Assembly (NCBI GenBank): GCA_009781175.1
Contig: WQYQ01000010.1
Location: forward strand, 1-64,000
Direction: 5' to 3'
DNA: 64,000 nt
DNA from: Betaproteobacteria bacterium
Lineage (GTDB): Bacteria > Pseudomonadota > Gammaproteobacteria > Burkholderiales > Rhodocyclaceae
Part shown: in pieces, positions 1 to 7,673 of the stretch
Numbering within the stretch: the first letter of the stretch is position 1
Layout: each line of letters begins with the position of its first letter
Notes under the pieces: generated by a model
The model's input: only the letters and a program-made list of their open reading frames with translations
Databases searched by the model: none
Told to the model about the DNA's origin: nothing
Program-made: the position numbers and the translations under genes

Positions 1-73
1 CGCTGCGTAGCAGCGGCTCAATCTGTGCAAACTTCTCTCGACTGATGTCGCTGGCGTATTTCTTTTTCGTCAT
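1..73 (-). CDS. IS5-family transposase, N-terminal part (runs off left edge)
   Basis: Reading leftward from an ATG at 71-73 the frame gives MTKKKYASDISREKFAQIEP and a few more residues before the window ends. This matches the start of IS5-family (IS427/IS1031-like) transposases. It is preceded by a terminal inverted repeat at 98-116, so it is the 5' end of a second IS copy, head-to-tail with the one at 119-760. Whether the rest of the copy is intact cannot be seen. Confidence 0.6.
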   Translation of the reverse strand, partial: MTKKKYASDISREKFAQIEPLLRS

Positions 74-97
74 CCCCGAATTCTCGGCAATTACGAA

Positions 98-136
98 AAG
101 ATCGTAAACCGGTTCTGAGAACCCGTTTACGATCTT
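98..136. repeat. Abutting terminal inverted repeats of two IS5-family copies
   Basis: Positions 98-116 (AAGATCGTAAACCGGTTCT) and 118-136 (AGAACCCGTTTACGATCTT) are reverse complements with one mismatch. If the IS ends are taken at GAACC, the three bases between them are TGA (116-118), which fits the TNA target of the IS427/IS1031 group. The stop codon of the right-hand transposase (127-129) lies inside its repeat, as is common in this family. Confidence 0.7.
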
Positions 137-760
137 CTAAGCAAAAGGGCGAGGAAGGCGAGATGGATGAGTTGCAAGCTGGTGTTGAGTTTTCGCTCAC
201 AGTTCTTCCACAAGCGCCTGTTCTTCTCCAGCCAGGCAAAGCTGCGCTCAACGACCCAGCGCTGCGGCATGACCTTGAAAGTGTGCAGTTCGTTGCGTTT
301 GGCAATCTGCACCGTGACCTGCTCGCCCAGGATCTCGCGCACGCCCTGCACGAAGGGCTCGCCCACATAACCGCCGTCGGCCAGCAGACTTTGCACCCGG
401 TTCAGGTACGGCTTGCCATGCCTGAGCGCCTGTAATGCTCCCTGACGATCAGTCACCTCGGCAGTCGTCACCGCCACGGCATGCGGCAGCCCCTGCGTGT
501 CTACGGCAATATGACGTTTGATGCCCGAGACCTTCTTGCCTGCGTCGTAACCCTTATGCGTTGCCGTGTCCGTGTTCTTCACGCTCTGCGCGTCCACGAT
601 CAAGAACCTCGTGCAGACGTTGCGCCCCTGTCTGGTGCGGGCCGCGCCAAGCTGATTTTTTAAGTGCCTGCTCCAGCACGCTCACTCCGTGCGGGTTCGG
701 CTGGCTCCATTTGGCAAAGTAGGCATACGTCGTTTGCCACTTTGGGAAGTCACTGGGTAT
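127..760 (-). pseudogene. IS5-family transposase, 5'-truncated, with frame change
   Basis: The C-terminal 158-residue frame (603 down to 127) has DDE-domain sequence: IVDAQSVKNTD, the DGGYVG block, and the QRWVVERSFAW block followed by a lysine/arginine-rich stretch. The upstream part continues in another frame from about 760 (PSDFPKWQTTYAYFAKW) to an A6 run (656-661 on this strand), where skipping one base joins the two parts. Such frame changes can be programmed in this IS group or can be a mutation. The first third of the protein (as seen at 1-73) is missing; the copy stops abruptly where IS110 sequence begins. The element is therefore almost certainly dead. Confidence 0.75.
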
Positions 761-1298
761 CGACGCCCAGGCGCTCATCGGTGGGCAAAGGCTGATTGGA
801 CAGCCAAGTACGCCCTTTTCTGCCGAACAGATCTGTCGCGGGGCAACGTTCAATCAGATGTGCGGCGAGCACGGCATGGATTTCGTTCTTCAGGCGCGTG
901 CGTTGCCGCACAATTTGCGTGCGTCGTGATACTTGACGCCGCAGGGCTTGCGTCATCTCGTCGGGCATCCACACCTGGGGCAGAAAGCCGCTCGCATAGA
1001 GTTGAGCTAGGATCGCCGCGTCGATCTTGTCGGTCTTGACCCGTGCTTCGGCAATCAGCCTGACCTGCAGAGGGTTGGCCACAATAACCCGCCCAACATG
1101 CCTCCTAAGCACGTTGGCGATCGCCGCGGTATTGCCCGTGGCTTCGAGCACGACATGATCGTCCGCTCTCAGTTGGGTGGCAAATCGTTCAAGTTCATCC
1201 CGGCGCAGTCCGGCACGGCCGCCAGCACGTAGTACGCCGTCTTCCAGATACGCGATCTCGGCGACCGATCGCGACACGTCTAAACCAACAATGCGCAT
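750..1298 (-). pseudogene. IS110-family transposase, C-terminally truncated
   Basis: The frame from the ATG at 1296-1298 reads MRIVGLDVSRSVAEIAYLED, the first Asp motif of the DEDD (RuvC-like) domain, then EATGNTA and KTDKIDAAILAQL, all typical of IS110 transposases. It ends after about 180 residues at WLSNQPLPTDERLG where IS5-family sequence starts, so the C-terminal serine-containing domain is lost. The alternative upstream start (1349) adds 17 residues without similarity and is unlikely. A fragment without the C-terminal domain should not be active. Confidence 0.8.
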
Positions 1299-1540
1299 CA
1301 CCGTTCTCCCAAAGAAAACTCTCAGGGAGCCGGTGGGACAGCACGACAACTACGGATTCGCGCTCACGGCGCAACCAGGCGGGTCGCAGGGGCGGCCAAC
1401 TACTAACACAAGCTCGCGGCTTATCGTGTACGAACGGCCTGCCCACCCAGAGTGCTCCCCGGCGCCCCTGTCCCGGATGGTCGTACCATACGCCTGAAAC
1501 TTCGCGGCGGGGACGCGCGGGGCACCGGGGCCTATCATGC
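1299..1540 (-). other. 5' noncoding end of the IS110 remnant (possible bridge RNA region)
   Basis: No credible gene lies between the IS110 start and the IS256 fragment. In IS110-group elements the noncoding end upstream of the transposase encodes the bridge (seeker) RNA that pairs with donor and target DNA. The stretch contains several GC-rich self-complementary segments. The RNA itself is an inference from the family, not something demonstrated here. Confidence 0.35.
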
Positions 1541-1755
1541 CGGTTACAAACGCTATTGAGAATATCAACTCGCAGCTACGTAAGATCATCAAAACCCGAG
1601 GTCACTTCCCGACCGACAAGGCCGCGACGAAACTTATCTGGCTGGCGCTGCGCAACATCACGGCCGATTGGGGGCGTGCCGCCCCCGACTGGAAGACGGC
1701 GATGAATCAATTCGCTATCCTCTACGCGGATCGATTCGTTCGACCCTCCGTATGA
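1540..1755 (+). pseudogene. IS256-family transposase, C-terminal fragment
   Basis: About 70 residues, with NAIENINSQLRKIIKTRGHF and KLIWLALRNITADW, correspond to the C-terminal end of mutator-type (IS256) transposases. The catalytic DDE core is absent. The in-frame ATG at 1537 lies at the junction and is not a true start. Downstream at about 1775-1800 the sequence GAAAATTTTGACACCCCCCC resembles an IS256-type terminal repeat. Confidence 0.75.
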
Positions 1756-1810
1756 ATCTCTACCCCGCCTTGAACACGAAAATTTTGACACCCCCCCTAC
1801 AGGTGGCCTG

Positions 1811-2242
1811 TCATCTCCACAGTCCCAGTTGATCCAGCCGCATGTCTTCCTGCTCCTGGTTCCTGATGTACTCCCGTATCAACGCTTTGTCTCGCCCTAC
1901 CGTTGATACAAAGTACCCTCGCGCCCAGAAGTGCTGCCCTACGAAATTACGCTTGTGCTCCCCATACACCCGGGCCAAGTGGATCGCACTTTTTCCTTTG
2001 ATGACTCCCACTACCTGCGAGACCGCGTACTTCGGCGGGATCGACAGCATCATGTGCACATGATCGAGCATCAGATGCCCTTCTTGCACTGTGCTTTCCT
2101 TTTGCGCTGCTAACTTGCGAAACACCTCTCCAAGGTGTCGGCGCAACTGCATGTACAACGTCATCCTTCGACACTTCGGTATGGAGACTATGTGATATTT
2201 GCAGTCCCACGCTGTGTGGCTCAGACTTTCAAACTTGTCCAT
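1811..2242 (-). CDS. tnpA: IS200/IS605-family Y1 transposase (TnpA)
   Basis: The 143-residue product has the usual length for single-stranded-DNA HUH transposases. The HUH motif is in LDHVHMMLSIPPKY, and the nucleophilic tyrosine is probably in ALIREYIRNQEQED near the C-terminus. There is no accessory tnpB, so it is of IS200 organisation. A perfect 7-bp hairpin lies upstream at 2330-2346, as expected for the subterminal hairpin of one end. The frame is intact, and this is the only IS in the patch that looks potentially active. Confidence 0.88.
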   Translation of the reverse strand: MDKFESLSHTAWDCKYHIVSIPKCRRMTLYMQLRRHLGEVFRKLAAQKESTVQEGHLMLDHVHMMLSIPPKYAVSQVVGVIKGKSAIHLARVYGEHKRNFVGQHFWARGYFVSTVGRDKALIREYIRNQEQEDMRLDQLGLWR

Positions 2243-2329
2243 CGTGTTTCTTCCTTTCGTGTGCTTGGCGGCTCACGTCTGAAAGTCTCTACGATGGACA
2301 ACCCTTGAAACGTCAAACTTCTACTGCCT

Positions 2330-2346
2330 CCCCGGCAGAGCCGGGG
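2330..2346. repeat. Hairpin at the IS200-type element end
   Basis: CCCCGGC (2330-2336), AGA loop, GCCGGGG (2340-2346). It lies on the 5' side of tnpA, where Y1 transposases recognise an end hairpin. It also lies just past the 3' end of the aminotransferase at 2362 (minus strand), so it could end that transcript as well. Confidence 0.6.
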
Positions 2347-2361
2347 GATCTCCCTTTGTTG

Positions 2362-3528
2362 TTAGGCGCCGGCCGCCACTTCTTCAGTCGCGTGCAAGCC
2401 CATGCGGTCGAGCGCCGCCGCGAGCTGCGCGACGCTGCGATCGACGTTGGCCCATTTGTCCAGCCCGAACAGGCCGACGCGGAAGGTGCGGAAGTCCGCC
2501 GGTTCTTCGCACATCAGTGGCACGCCGCTGGCGCTTTGCAAGCCTTGCTCGACGAATTTCTTGCCGCTTTGAATATCCGGGTCGGTGGTGTAGCTGACCA
2601 CTACGCCGGGAGCCTGAAAGCCCGCCGCCGCCACGCTTGGCAGGCCACGCGATTCAAACAACCGGCGCACCTTGCGGCCCAGTTCGATCTGCTGCGCGCG
2701 CACCGTGGCAAAACCGCGCGCGCGCGTCTCAGCCATCGTATCGCGCAGTTCGAGCAGCGCGGTCGTCGGCATCGTCGCGTGATAGGCGTGGCCGCCGTTT
2801 TCATAAGTCTGCATGATTTGGCGCCACTTTTTCAAGTCGGCGGCAAAGCTGGTGCTGGTCGCGCCTTCCATGACCTTCAGTGCGCGCTCCGACAGGCACA
2901 CCATCGCGCATCCGGGCGAACTGCTCCAACCCTTTTGCGGCGCGCTGATGAGCACATCCGCCCCAAGCGCCTGCATATCTACCCACAGCGCGCCGGAGGC
3001 TACGCAGTCAAGCACGAACAGCCCACCCGCGGCATGCGTGGCTTCGGCCAGTTGCTTGAGGTAGTCGTCGGGCAGCAGGATGCCACTGGCCGTTTCCACG
3101 TGCGGGGCAAAGACCACGGCGGGCCTGGTCTGTGCGATAGCGGCTACCGCCTCGCCGATGGGCACCGGCGCCCAGGGCGCTTGCGGGCCATCACCCGAGC
3201 GACGTGCCTTGAGCACAGTAATCTGCTCAGGCGCGGTAATGCGGCCCATTTCGAGAATCTGGCTCCAGCGGTAGCTGAAGAAGCCGTTGCGGATGACCAG
3301 CGCCTTCTGGTCGTTGGCGAATTGCCGCGCCACCGCTTCCATGCCAAACGTGCCGCTGCCCGGCACCAGAGCCACGGCGTCGGCGTGATAGACCTCCTTG
3401 AGCATCGCCGAGAGGTCGCGCATCACGCCTTGAAACTTCTTCGACATGTGGTTCAGCGCGCGATCGGTATAAACAACCGAAAATTCGAGCAGTCCGTCGG
3501 GATCGACGTGGGGCAGCAGTCCGGGCAT
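2362..3528 (-). CDS. Class V PLP-dependent aminotransferase (alanine/serine-glyoxylate type)
   Basis: The 388-residue fold-type I aminotransferase resembles alanine-glyoxylate and serine-glyoxylate aminotransferases. The phosphate-binding segment PGSGTFGMEAV is at about 57-67, and the Schiff-base lysine is Lys199 in SAPQKGWSSSPG. The start is set by GGAG seven bases before the ATG at 3526-3528; the open frame extends eight codons further without a better ribosome site. It would move an amino group from alanine, serine or a similar donor to a 2-oxo acid. The exact substrate is not readable. It is a single gene between an IS element and rsmA. Confidence 0.85.
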   Translation of the reverse strand: MPGLLPHVDPDGLLEFSVVYTDRALNHMSKKFQGVMRDLSAMLKEVYHADAVALVPGSGTFGMEAVARQFANDQKALVIRNGFFSYRWSQILEMGRITAPEQITVLKARRSGDGPQAPWAPVPIGEAVAAIAQTRPAVVFAPHVETASGILLPDDYLKQLAEATHAAGGLFVLDCVASGALWVDMQALGADVLISAPQKGWSSSPGCAMVCLSERALKVMEGATSTSFAADLKKWRQIMQTYENGGHAYHATMPTTALLELRDTMAETRARGFATVRAQQIELGRKVRRLFESRGLPSVAAAGFQAPGVVVSYTTDPDIQSGKKFVEQGLQSASGVPLMCEEPADFRTFRVGLFGLDKWANVDRSVAQLAAALDRMGLHATEEVAAGA

Positions 3529-3594
3529 GAAGGTTCTCCGTGGCAAGGGCATTCAGCTAATCAGCTTAACACGCGCCGCGCGGCAATTTGATGC

Positions 3595-4392
3595 TTAGCG
3601 AGGCTCTGCCGTAGCGGCGCAGTAATTGGCGATCGCGACAAAGTCGGCCAGTGATAGCGTTTCGCCACGCGCTCCGGGATCGATGCCAAGCGCCTCGAAG
3701 CCCGCGGCGTCGAGATAATCGCGCAAAGTATTGCGCAACGTTTTACGCCGCTGACCAAAAGCGGCAGTGACAACTTTTCCGAGCAGGCGGGCGTCCGAAC
3801 AAGTCAGCGCATCAGCCTTTTTAGGAATCATGCGCACAATCGCGGAAGTCACTTTCGGCGCGGGCCGGAATGCGCCCGGCGGCACGTCGAACAGCTTCGC
3901 CATCTCGAAGCGGTATTGCAGCATCACGCCGAGGCGACCATAGGCTTCGGTATCCGGCGCGGCCACCATGCGGTCGACGACTTCTTTTTGCAGCATGAAA
4001 GTCATTTCCCGCACCCGCTCCGCGTAATCGGCAAGGTGAAACAGCAAGGGTGTCGAGATGTTGTAAGGCAGGTTGCCAACGACTTTCAAATCGCTCGGCA
4101 GGCTGGCGAAATCGAAACGCAGCGCATCACCCGCATGAATCGTGATTGTTTCTGGGGGACATTTGTCTTTAAGGCGCGCGATCAGATCGCGGTCGATCTC
4201 AACGACATGCAAATGCCCGCACCCCGCGAGCAAGGGCTGCGTAAGCGCGCCCAGGCCCGGCCCGATTTCGACGATCGCCTCGCCCGGCCGGGGCGCGATC
4301 GCGGCAACGATCTTGCGGATGATATTCGGGTCGGTGAGAAAATTTTGGCCGAAGCGCTTGCGTGCTTGATGGCCGTCCAGCGCACGGTTCAC
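3595..4392 (-). CDS. rsmA: 16S rRNA (adenine1518/1519-N6)-dimethyltransferase
   Basis: The 265-residue protein (also called KsgA) dimethylates two adjacent adenosines in the 3' hairpin of 16S rRNA late in small-subunit assembly, using S-adenosylmethionine. Visible motifs are RKRFGQNFL at 11-19, the SAM-binding EIGPGLG at 42-48 and the catalytic NLPYNIS at 107-113. Its start overlaps the stop of the patatin gene by four bases (ATGA). It ends the lptD-surA-pdxA-patatin-rsmA run; the lptD-surA-pdxA-rsmA order is conserved across proteobacteria. Confidence 0.97.
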   Translation of the reverse strand: MNRALDGHQARKRFGQNFLTDPNIIRKIVAAIAPRPGEAIVEIGPGLGALTQPLLAGCGHLHVVEIDRDLIARLKDKCPPETITIHAGDALRFDFASLPSDLKVVGNLPYNISTPLLFHLADYAERVREMTFMLQKEVVDRMVAAPDTEAYGRLGVMLQYRFEMAKLFDVPPGAFRPAPKVTSAIVRMIPKKADALTCSDARLLGKVVTAAFGQRRKTLRNTLRDYLDAAGFEALGIDPGARGETLSLADFVAIANYCAATAEPR

Positions 4393-5321
4393 GACGATGT
4401 TTTGCCCCAGTTCGCCACGCGTTCGCGAATCGCGGGGATCGCGGCGAATCCCGCTTTCTCGCCTTCCATGATCGCGGTATGGCGCTGCTGGAAATTGGCC
4501 GCCGGCAGATCCTGAATTTTTGGACGGATCACGATATCCGCATCGCGCAGTTCATAACCGGCAAGCGTGGTGCTCATGATGGCAACCGTGTCGAGCAGCA
4601 AATCGAGGCTGCCCGCGCCTTTTTTCCCGGAAGGCCGGCTCGAAATATCGACGGCGATCACGATGTCCGCGCCGAGTTTCCGCGCAGCGCTGACCGGAAT
4701 CGGGCTGACGAGGCCGCCATCCACATATTCGCGCCCACGAATGACGACCGGCGCGAACACCCCCGGCACGGTAGCCGAAGCGCGCACGGCCTGCCCCACA
4801 TCGCCGCGGGTGAATACCGTTGGTTGTCCGGTGGCCAGATCGGTCGCCACGGCGGCAAAACGACGCTTGAGAGATTCAATCGGGCGCTTGTTAACCTGTT
4901 TATTCACAAAGGCTTCAAGCGCCTCGCCCTTGAGAACACCGCGATCGAACAAGGCCCAATCGGTAAAATCACTTTCCGCGAGCTGCAACGCGAGCCGCTG
5001 GATCTCGAACGCGCTATGTCCAGCAGCATACAGCGCGCCGACCACGCTTCCCGCGCTCGTGCCGACAATCAGATCGGGCACGATTTCGCTCGTTTCAAGC
5101 GCTTTGATGACGCCGATATGCGCAAAACCGCGCGCTGCCCCACCGCCCAAGGCAAGGCCGATTTTCGGTTTGGTTCCCTTTGGCGGGCCGCCGCCCAAAC
5201 GTGGCGGCTCCGGGATTTCAAGCTGCGGGGGCGTAGCCTTTGGCGCAGTGCCGAACGTCGTCTTGCAGGCCGCGACAAACATTGCCGCGCCAGCCGCGGC
5301 CAGGAGTTCACGTCGTTTCAT
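4389..5321 (-). CDS. Patatin-like phospholipase, probable lipoprotein (RssA-like)
   Basis: The 310-residue protein starts with a short hydrophobic signal and a lipobox (FVAAC, Cys19), so it is probably membrane-anchored. A Pro/Gly-rich linker follows, then a patatin fold: oxyanion loop GGGAARG at 59-65, nucleophile Ser89 in GTSAG, and catalytic Asp201 in DGGLVSPIP. These support a serine acyl-hydrolase acting on phospholipids or related esters. It overlaps pdxA (5318-5321) and rsmA (4389-4392) by four bases each, so it is translated as part of this operon. The substrate is unknown. Confidence 0.88.
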   Translation of the reverse strand: MKRRELLAAAGAAMFVAACKTTFGTAPKATPPQLEIPEPPRLGGGPPKGTKPKIGLALGGGAARGFAHIGVIKALETSEIVPDLIVGTSAGSVVGALYAAGHSAFEIQRLALQLAESDFTDWALFDRGVLKGEALEAFVNKQVNKRPIESLKRRFAAVATDLATGQPTVFTRGDVGQAVRASATVPGVFAPVVIRGREYVDGGLVSPIPVSAARKLGADIVIAVDISSRPSGKKGAGSLDLLLDTVAIMSTTLAGYELRDADIVIRPKIQDLPAANFQQRHTAIMEGEKAGFAAIPAIRERVANWGKTSS

Positions 5322-6316
5322 AGGTGTTGCGCGCGTGCCCGAAGCATGGACAAGGCACAGTCGAGCGCGGCATGCAAACTCCCCGCATCCGCCTTGCCGG
5401 TCCCGGCCAAATCGAGCGCCGTGCCGTGGTCGACCGAAGTTCGAATGATCGGCAAGCCGAGCGTGATATTGACCCCGCCGCCAAAGCTCGCGTATTTGAG
5501 CGTCGGCAATCCCTGATCGTGATACATCGCCAGCACGGCATCGCCACGCGCAAGCTGGTGCGGAGTAAACATCGTGTCGGCGGGCAAGGGACCGATCAAC
5601 AGCATGCCTTGAGCGCGCAAAGACTCAAGCACCGGCTCGATGATTTCGATTTCCTCGCGCCCCATATGCCCACCCTCGCCCGCATGAGGATTGAGGCCCG
5701 CCACCAGGATACGCGGGTCGGCGATGCCGAACTTGTCGCACAGATCGGCATGCAGAATCGTGAGTGTTTCGACAAGCAATTCCGGCGTCAGCGCTGCCGA
5801 AACCTTGCTCAGCGGCAGATGCGTCGTCGCAAGCGCGACCCGCAGGCCACCGCCCGCCAGCATCATGACGACACGCTTTGTGGCCGTGCGCTCGGCAAGG
5901 TATTCGGTATGGCCGGAGAAGGCGATGCCCGCATCGTTGATGACGCCTTTATGCACCGGTGCGGTCACCATCGCGTCGAAACGGCCGGCCATGCAGCCGT
6001 CGATGGCGGCATCCAGAATTCCGAGCACATGCCGCGCATTGGCGGGATCGACTTCTCCTGGCGTAACCGTCGCGGCCAATGGCACATGCAATACGTCCAG
6101 CACGCCCGGCGCAGCGGCGCTGTCCGGCGTCCAAGCCCGCACGGCAACTTGCAGCCCCAGCATTTGGGCCCGCTCAGCCAGCAGGCTTTGATCGCCGATC
6201 GCGACGATGCGCGCCGGAAGTGTCTCACACGCCAACTGCGCCACAAGCTCGGGGCCGACCCCTGCCGGCTCGCCGCAAGTGATCGCGATCAAAGGCCGTT
6301 CAGCTTGTCGCATCAT
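5318..6316 (-). CDS. pdxA: 4-hydroxythreonine-4-phosphate dehydrogenase
   Basis: The 332-residue product oxidises 4-phosphohydroxy-L-threonine with NAD in the DXP-dependent pyridoxal phosphate pathway. Family signatures include [12 protein letters not shown] near the N-terminus, the metal-binding SGHTEYLAE segment, [10 protein letters not shown], and [12 protein letters not shown] near the C-terminus. Length is normal. It overlaps surA by four bases (6313-6316) and the patatin gene by four bases, so the surA-pdxA order typical of proteobacteria is kept. Confidence 0.97.
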   Translation of the reverse strand: MMRQAERPLIAITCGEPAGVGPELVAQLACETLPARIVAIGDQSLLAERAQMLGLQVAVRAWTPDSAAAPGVLDVLHVPLAATVTPGEVDPANARHVLGILDAAIDGCMAGRFDAMVTAPVHKGVINDAGIAFSGHTEYLAERTATKRVVMMLAGGGLRVALATTHLPLSKVSAALTPELLVETLTILHADLCDKFGIADPRILVAGLNPHAGEGGHMGREEIEIIEPVLESLRAQGMLLIGPLPADTMFTPHQLARGDAVLAMYHDQGLPTLKYASFGGGVNITLGLPIIRTSVDHGTALDLAGTGKADAGSLHAALDCALSMLRARAQHL

Positions 6317-7644
6317 TGTTTGACCGCGGGCGCGGCATCAGGCTTGGCGGCGTAAGGCGGGCGTATTTCGACGAATGCCCGGTCGCGCAGTTGGCGCACG
6401 AATTCTTCGTAGGCTTCATCGGATTTGCGTTCGCGCAGCGCCGAACGCGCCTGGAATTTCTTGCGGTCGCCCGAAACATCCTCGGTTTTACGTTCGAGCA
6501 CCTGGATCAAATGCCAACCGAATGGCGACTGGATCGGCGCGCTGATCTCATTCACCGCAAGGGCGTCCATCGCGCGTTCGAACTCGGGCACCGTGTCACC
6601 CGGGGCAATCCAGCCAAGGTCCCCACCTTTCGGTGCGCTGCCGTCGGACGAGAAACGTTTGGCCTGTTCGCCAAAATCCGCGCCGCCGACGATCCGCTTG
6701 CGGACTTCTTCCAGACGCTGGCGTGCTTCGCTGTCGCTCATCGAGTCCGAAGTCTTGATCAAAATATGGCGCGCATGAGTCTTTTGAACTTCTACGGGAC
6801 CGCTCTCGGCCACGCCGCGCTCATCGATCAATTTGACGATATGCAAACCGGCCGGGCTGCGCAGCACCGGCGTCAAGCCGCCTGGGCGCAGCATGCGGAT
6901 CGCGTCGGCATACAAGGTCGGCAGCCGGTCCGGGGTGCGCCAGCCGAGATTGCCACCGCTGAGCGCATCAGGGGCGTCGGAATTGGCCGCCGCAAGCTTG
7001 CTGAAATCTTCACCCTCACGCGCCCGCGCAAGAATCTGCTCGGCCTTGTCGCTCAACTTTGCCCATTGCTCGGTATTCGCACCATCGGGCGCGCGCAGCA
7101 GGATATGCGCAATCTCAATCTCTTGATTGCTCGTCGCGGCGTTGGCCTTCATGAAGGCATCGACTTCGGCATCGCTGATGACGACTCGGCTATCGACTTC
7201 ACGCTCGCGCAGACGGCCGATCGTCATCTCGTTGCGAATCTCCTCGCGAAAGCGATCCCACTCGATACCGTCTTTCTGCAAGGCAGCACGAAACTGCTGC
7301 ACATTCATTTTGTTGTTTTCGGCAACGCGGGCCATGGCGCGTTCGAGCATCGCATCGTCGACGCGTATCGAAGTTTCCTTCGCGAACTGCAATTGCACGC
7401 GCTCATAGATCAGGCGTTCGAGCATCTGCCGTTCGAACACGTCACGCGGCGGCAAGGCTTGATTCTGTTTGCTGAGTTGGGCCGAATACTGATCGACACG
7501 CTGCGCCAGATCGTGAGCGGTAATGACCTCTTCATTAACCACCGCGACGATCGTGTCGAGCGTAGCGGGAGCGGGGAAAGCCTGCGTCGCCGCCAACAGC
7601 GCTGCCGCGGCAAGTACCGGGCGAAGAAAATGTTTGATCTTCAT
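6313..7644 (-). CDS. surA: Periplasmic chaperone and peptidyl-prolyl isomerase SurA
   Basis: The 443-residue protein has a Sec signal peptide (about 1-25, ending AFPA), a SurA N-terminal chaperone domain, and two parvulin (PPIase) domains at about 170-275 and 285-385. The second has [11 protein letters not shown] and [12 protein letters not shown], typical parvulin blocks. It escorts outer-membrane proteins through the periplasm; LptD, encoded just upstream, is a classic client. The gap to lptD is 29 bases, so the two are presumably cotranscribed. Confidence 0.96.
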   Translation of the reverse strand: MKIKHFLRPVLAAAALLAATQAFPAPATLDTIVAVVNEEVITAHDLAQRVDQYSAQLSKQNQALPPRDVFERQMLERLIYERVQLQFAKETSIRVDDAMLERAMARVAENNKMNVQQFRAALQKDGIEWDRFREEIRNEMTIGRLREREVDSRVVISDAEVDAFMKANAATSNQEIEIAHILLRAPDGANTEQWAKLSDKAEQILARAREGEDFSKLAAANSDAPDALSGGNLGWRTPDRLPTLYADAIRMLRPGGLTPVLRSPAGLHIVKLIDERGVAESGPVEVQKTHARHILIKTSDSMSDSEARQRLEEVRKRIVGGADFGEQAKRFSSDGSAPKGGDLGWIAPGDTVPEFERAMDALAVNEISAPIQSPFGWHLIQVLERKTEDVSGDRKKFQARSALRERKSDEAYEEFVRQLRDRAFVEIRPPYAAKPDAAPAVKQ

Positions 7645-7673
7645 TGCGTCCTCAATGACCGCGCGAGCGGCAA

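Noticed and set aside
2305..3591. A 428-codon plus-strand frame opposite the class V aminotransferase
   Set aside because: Antisense shadow; the minus-strand product has intact PLP-enzyme motifs.
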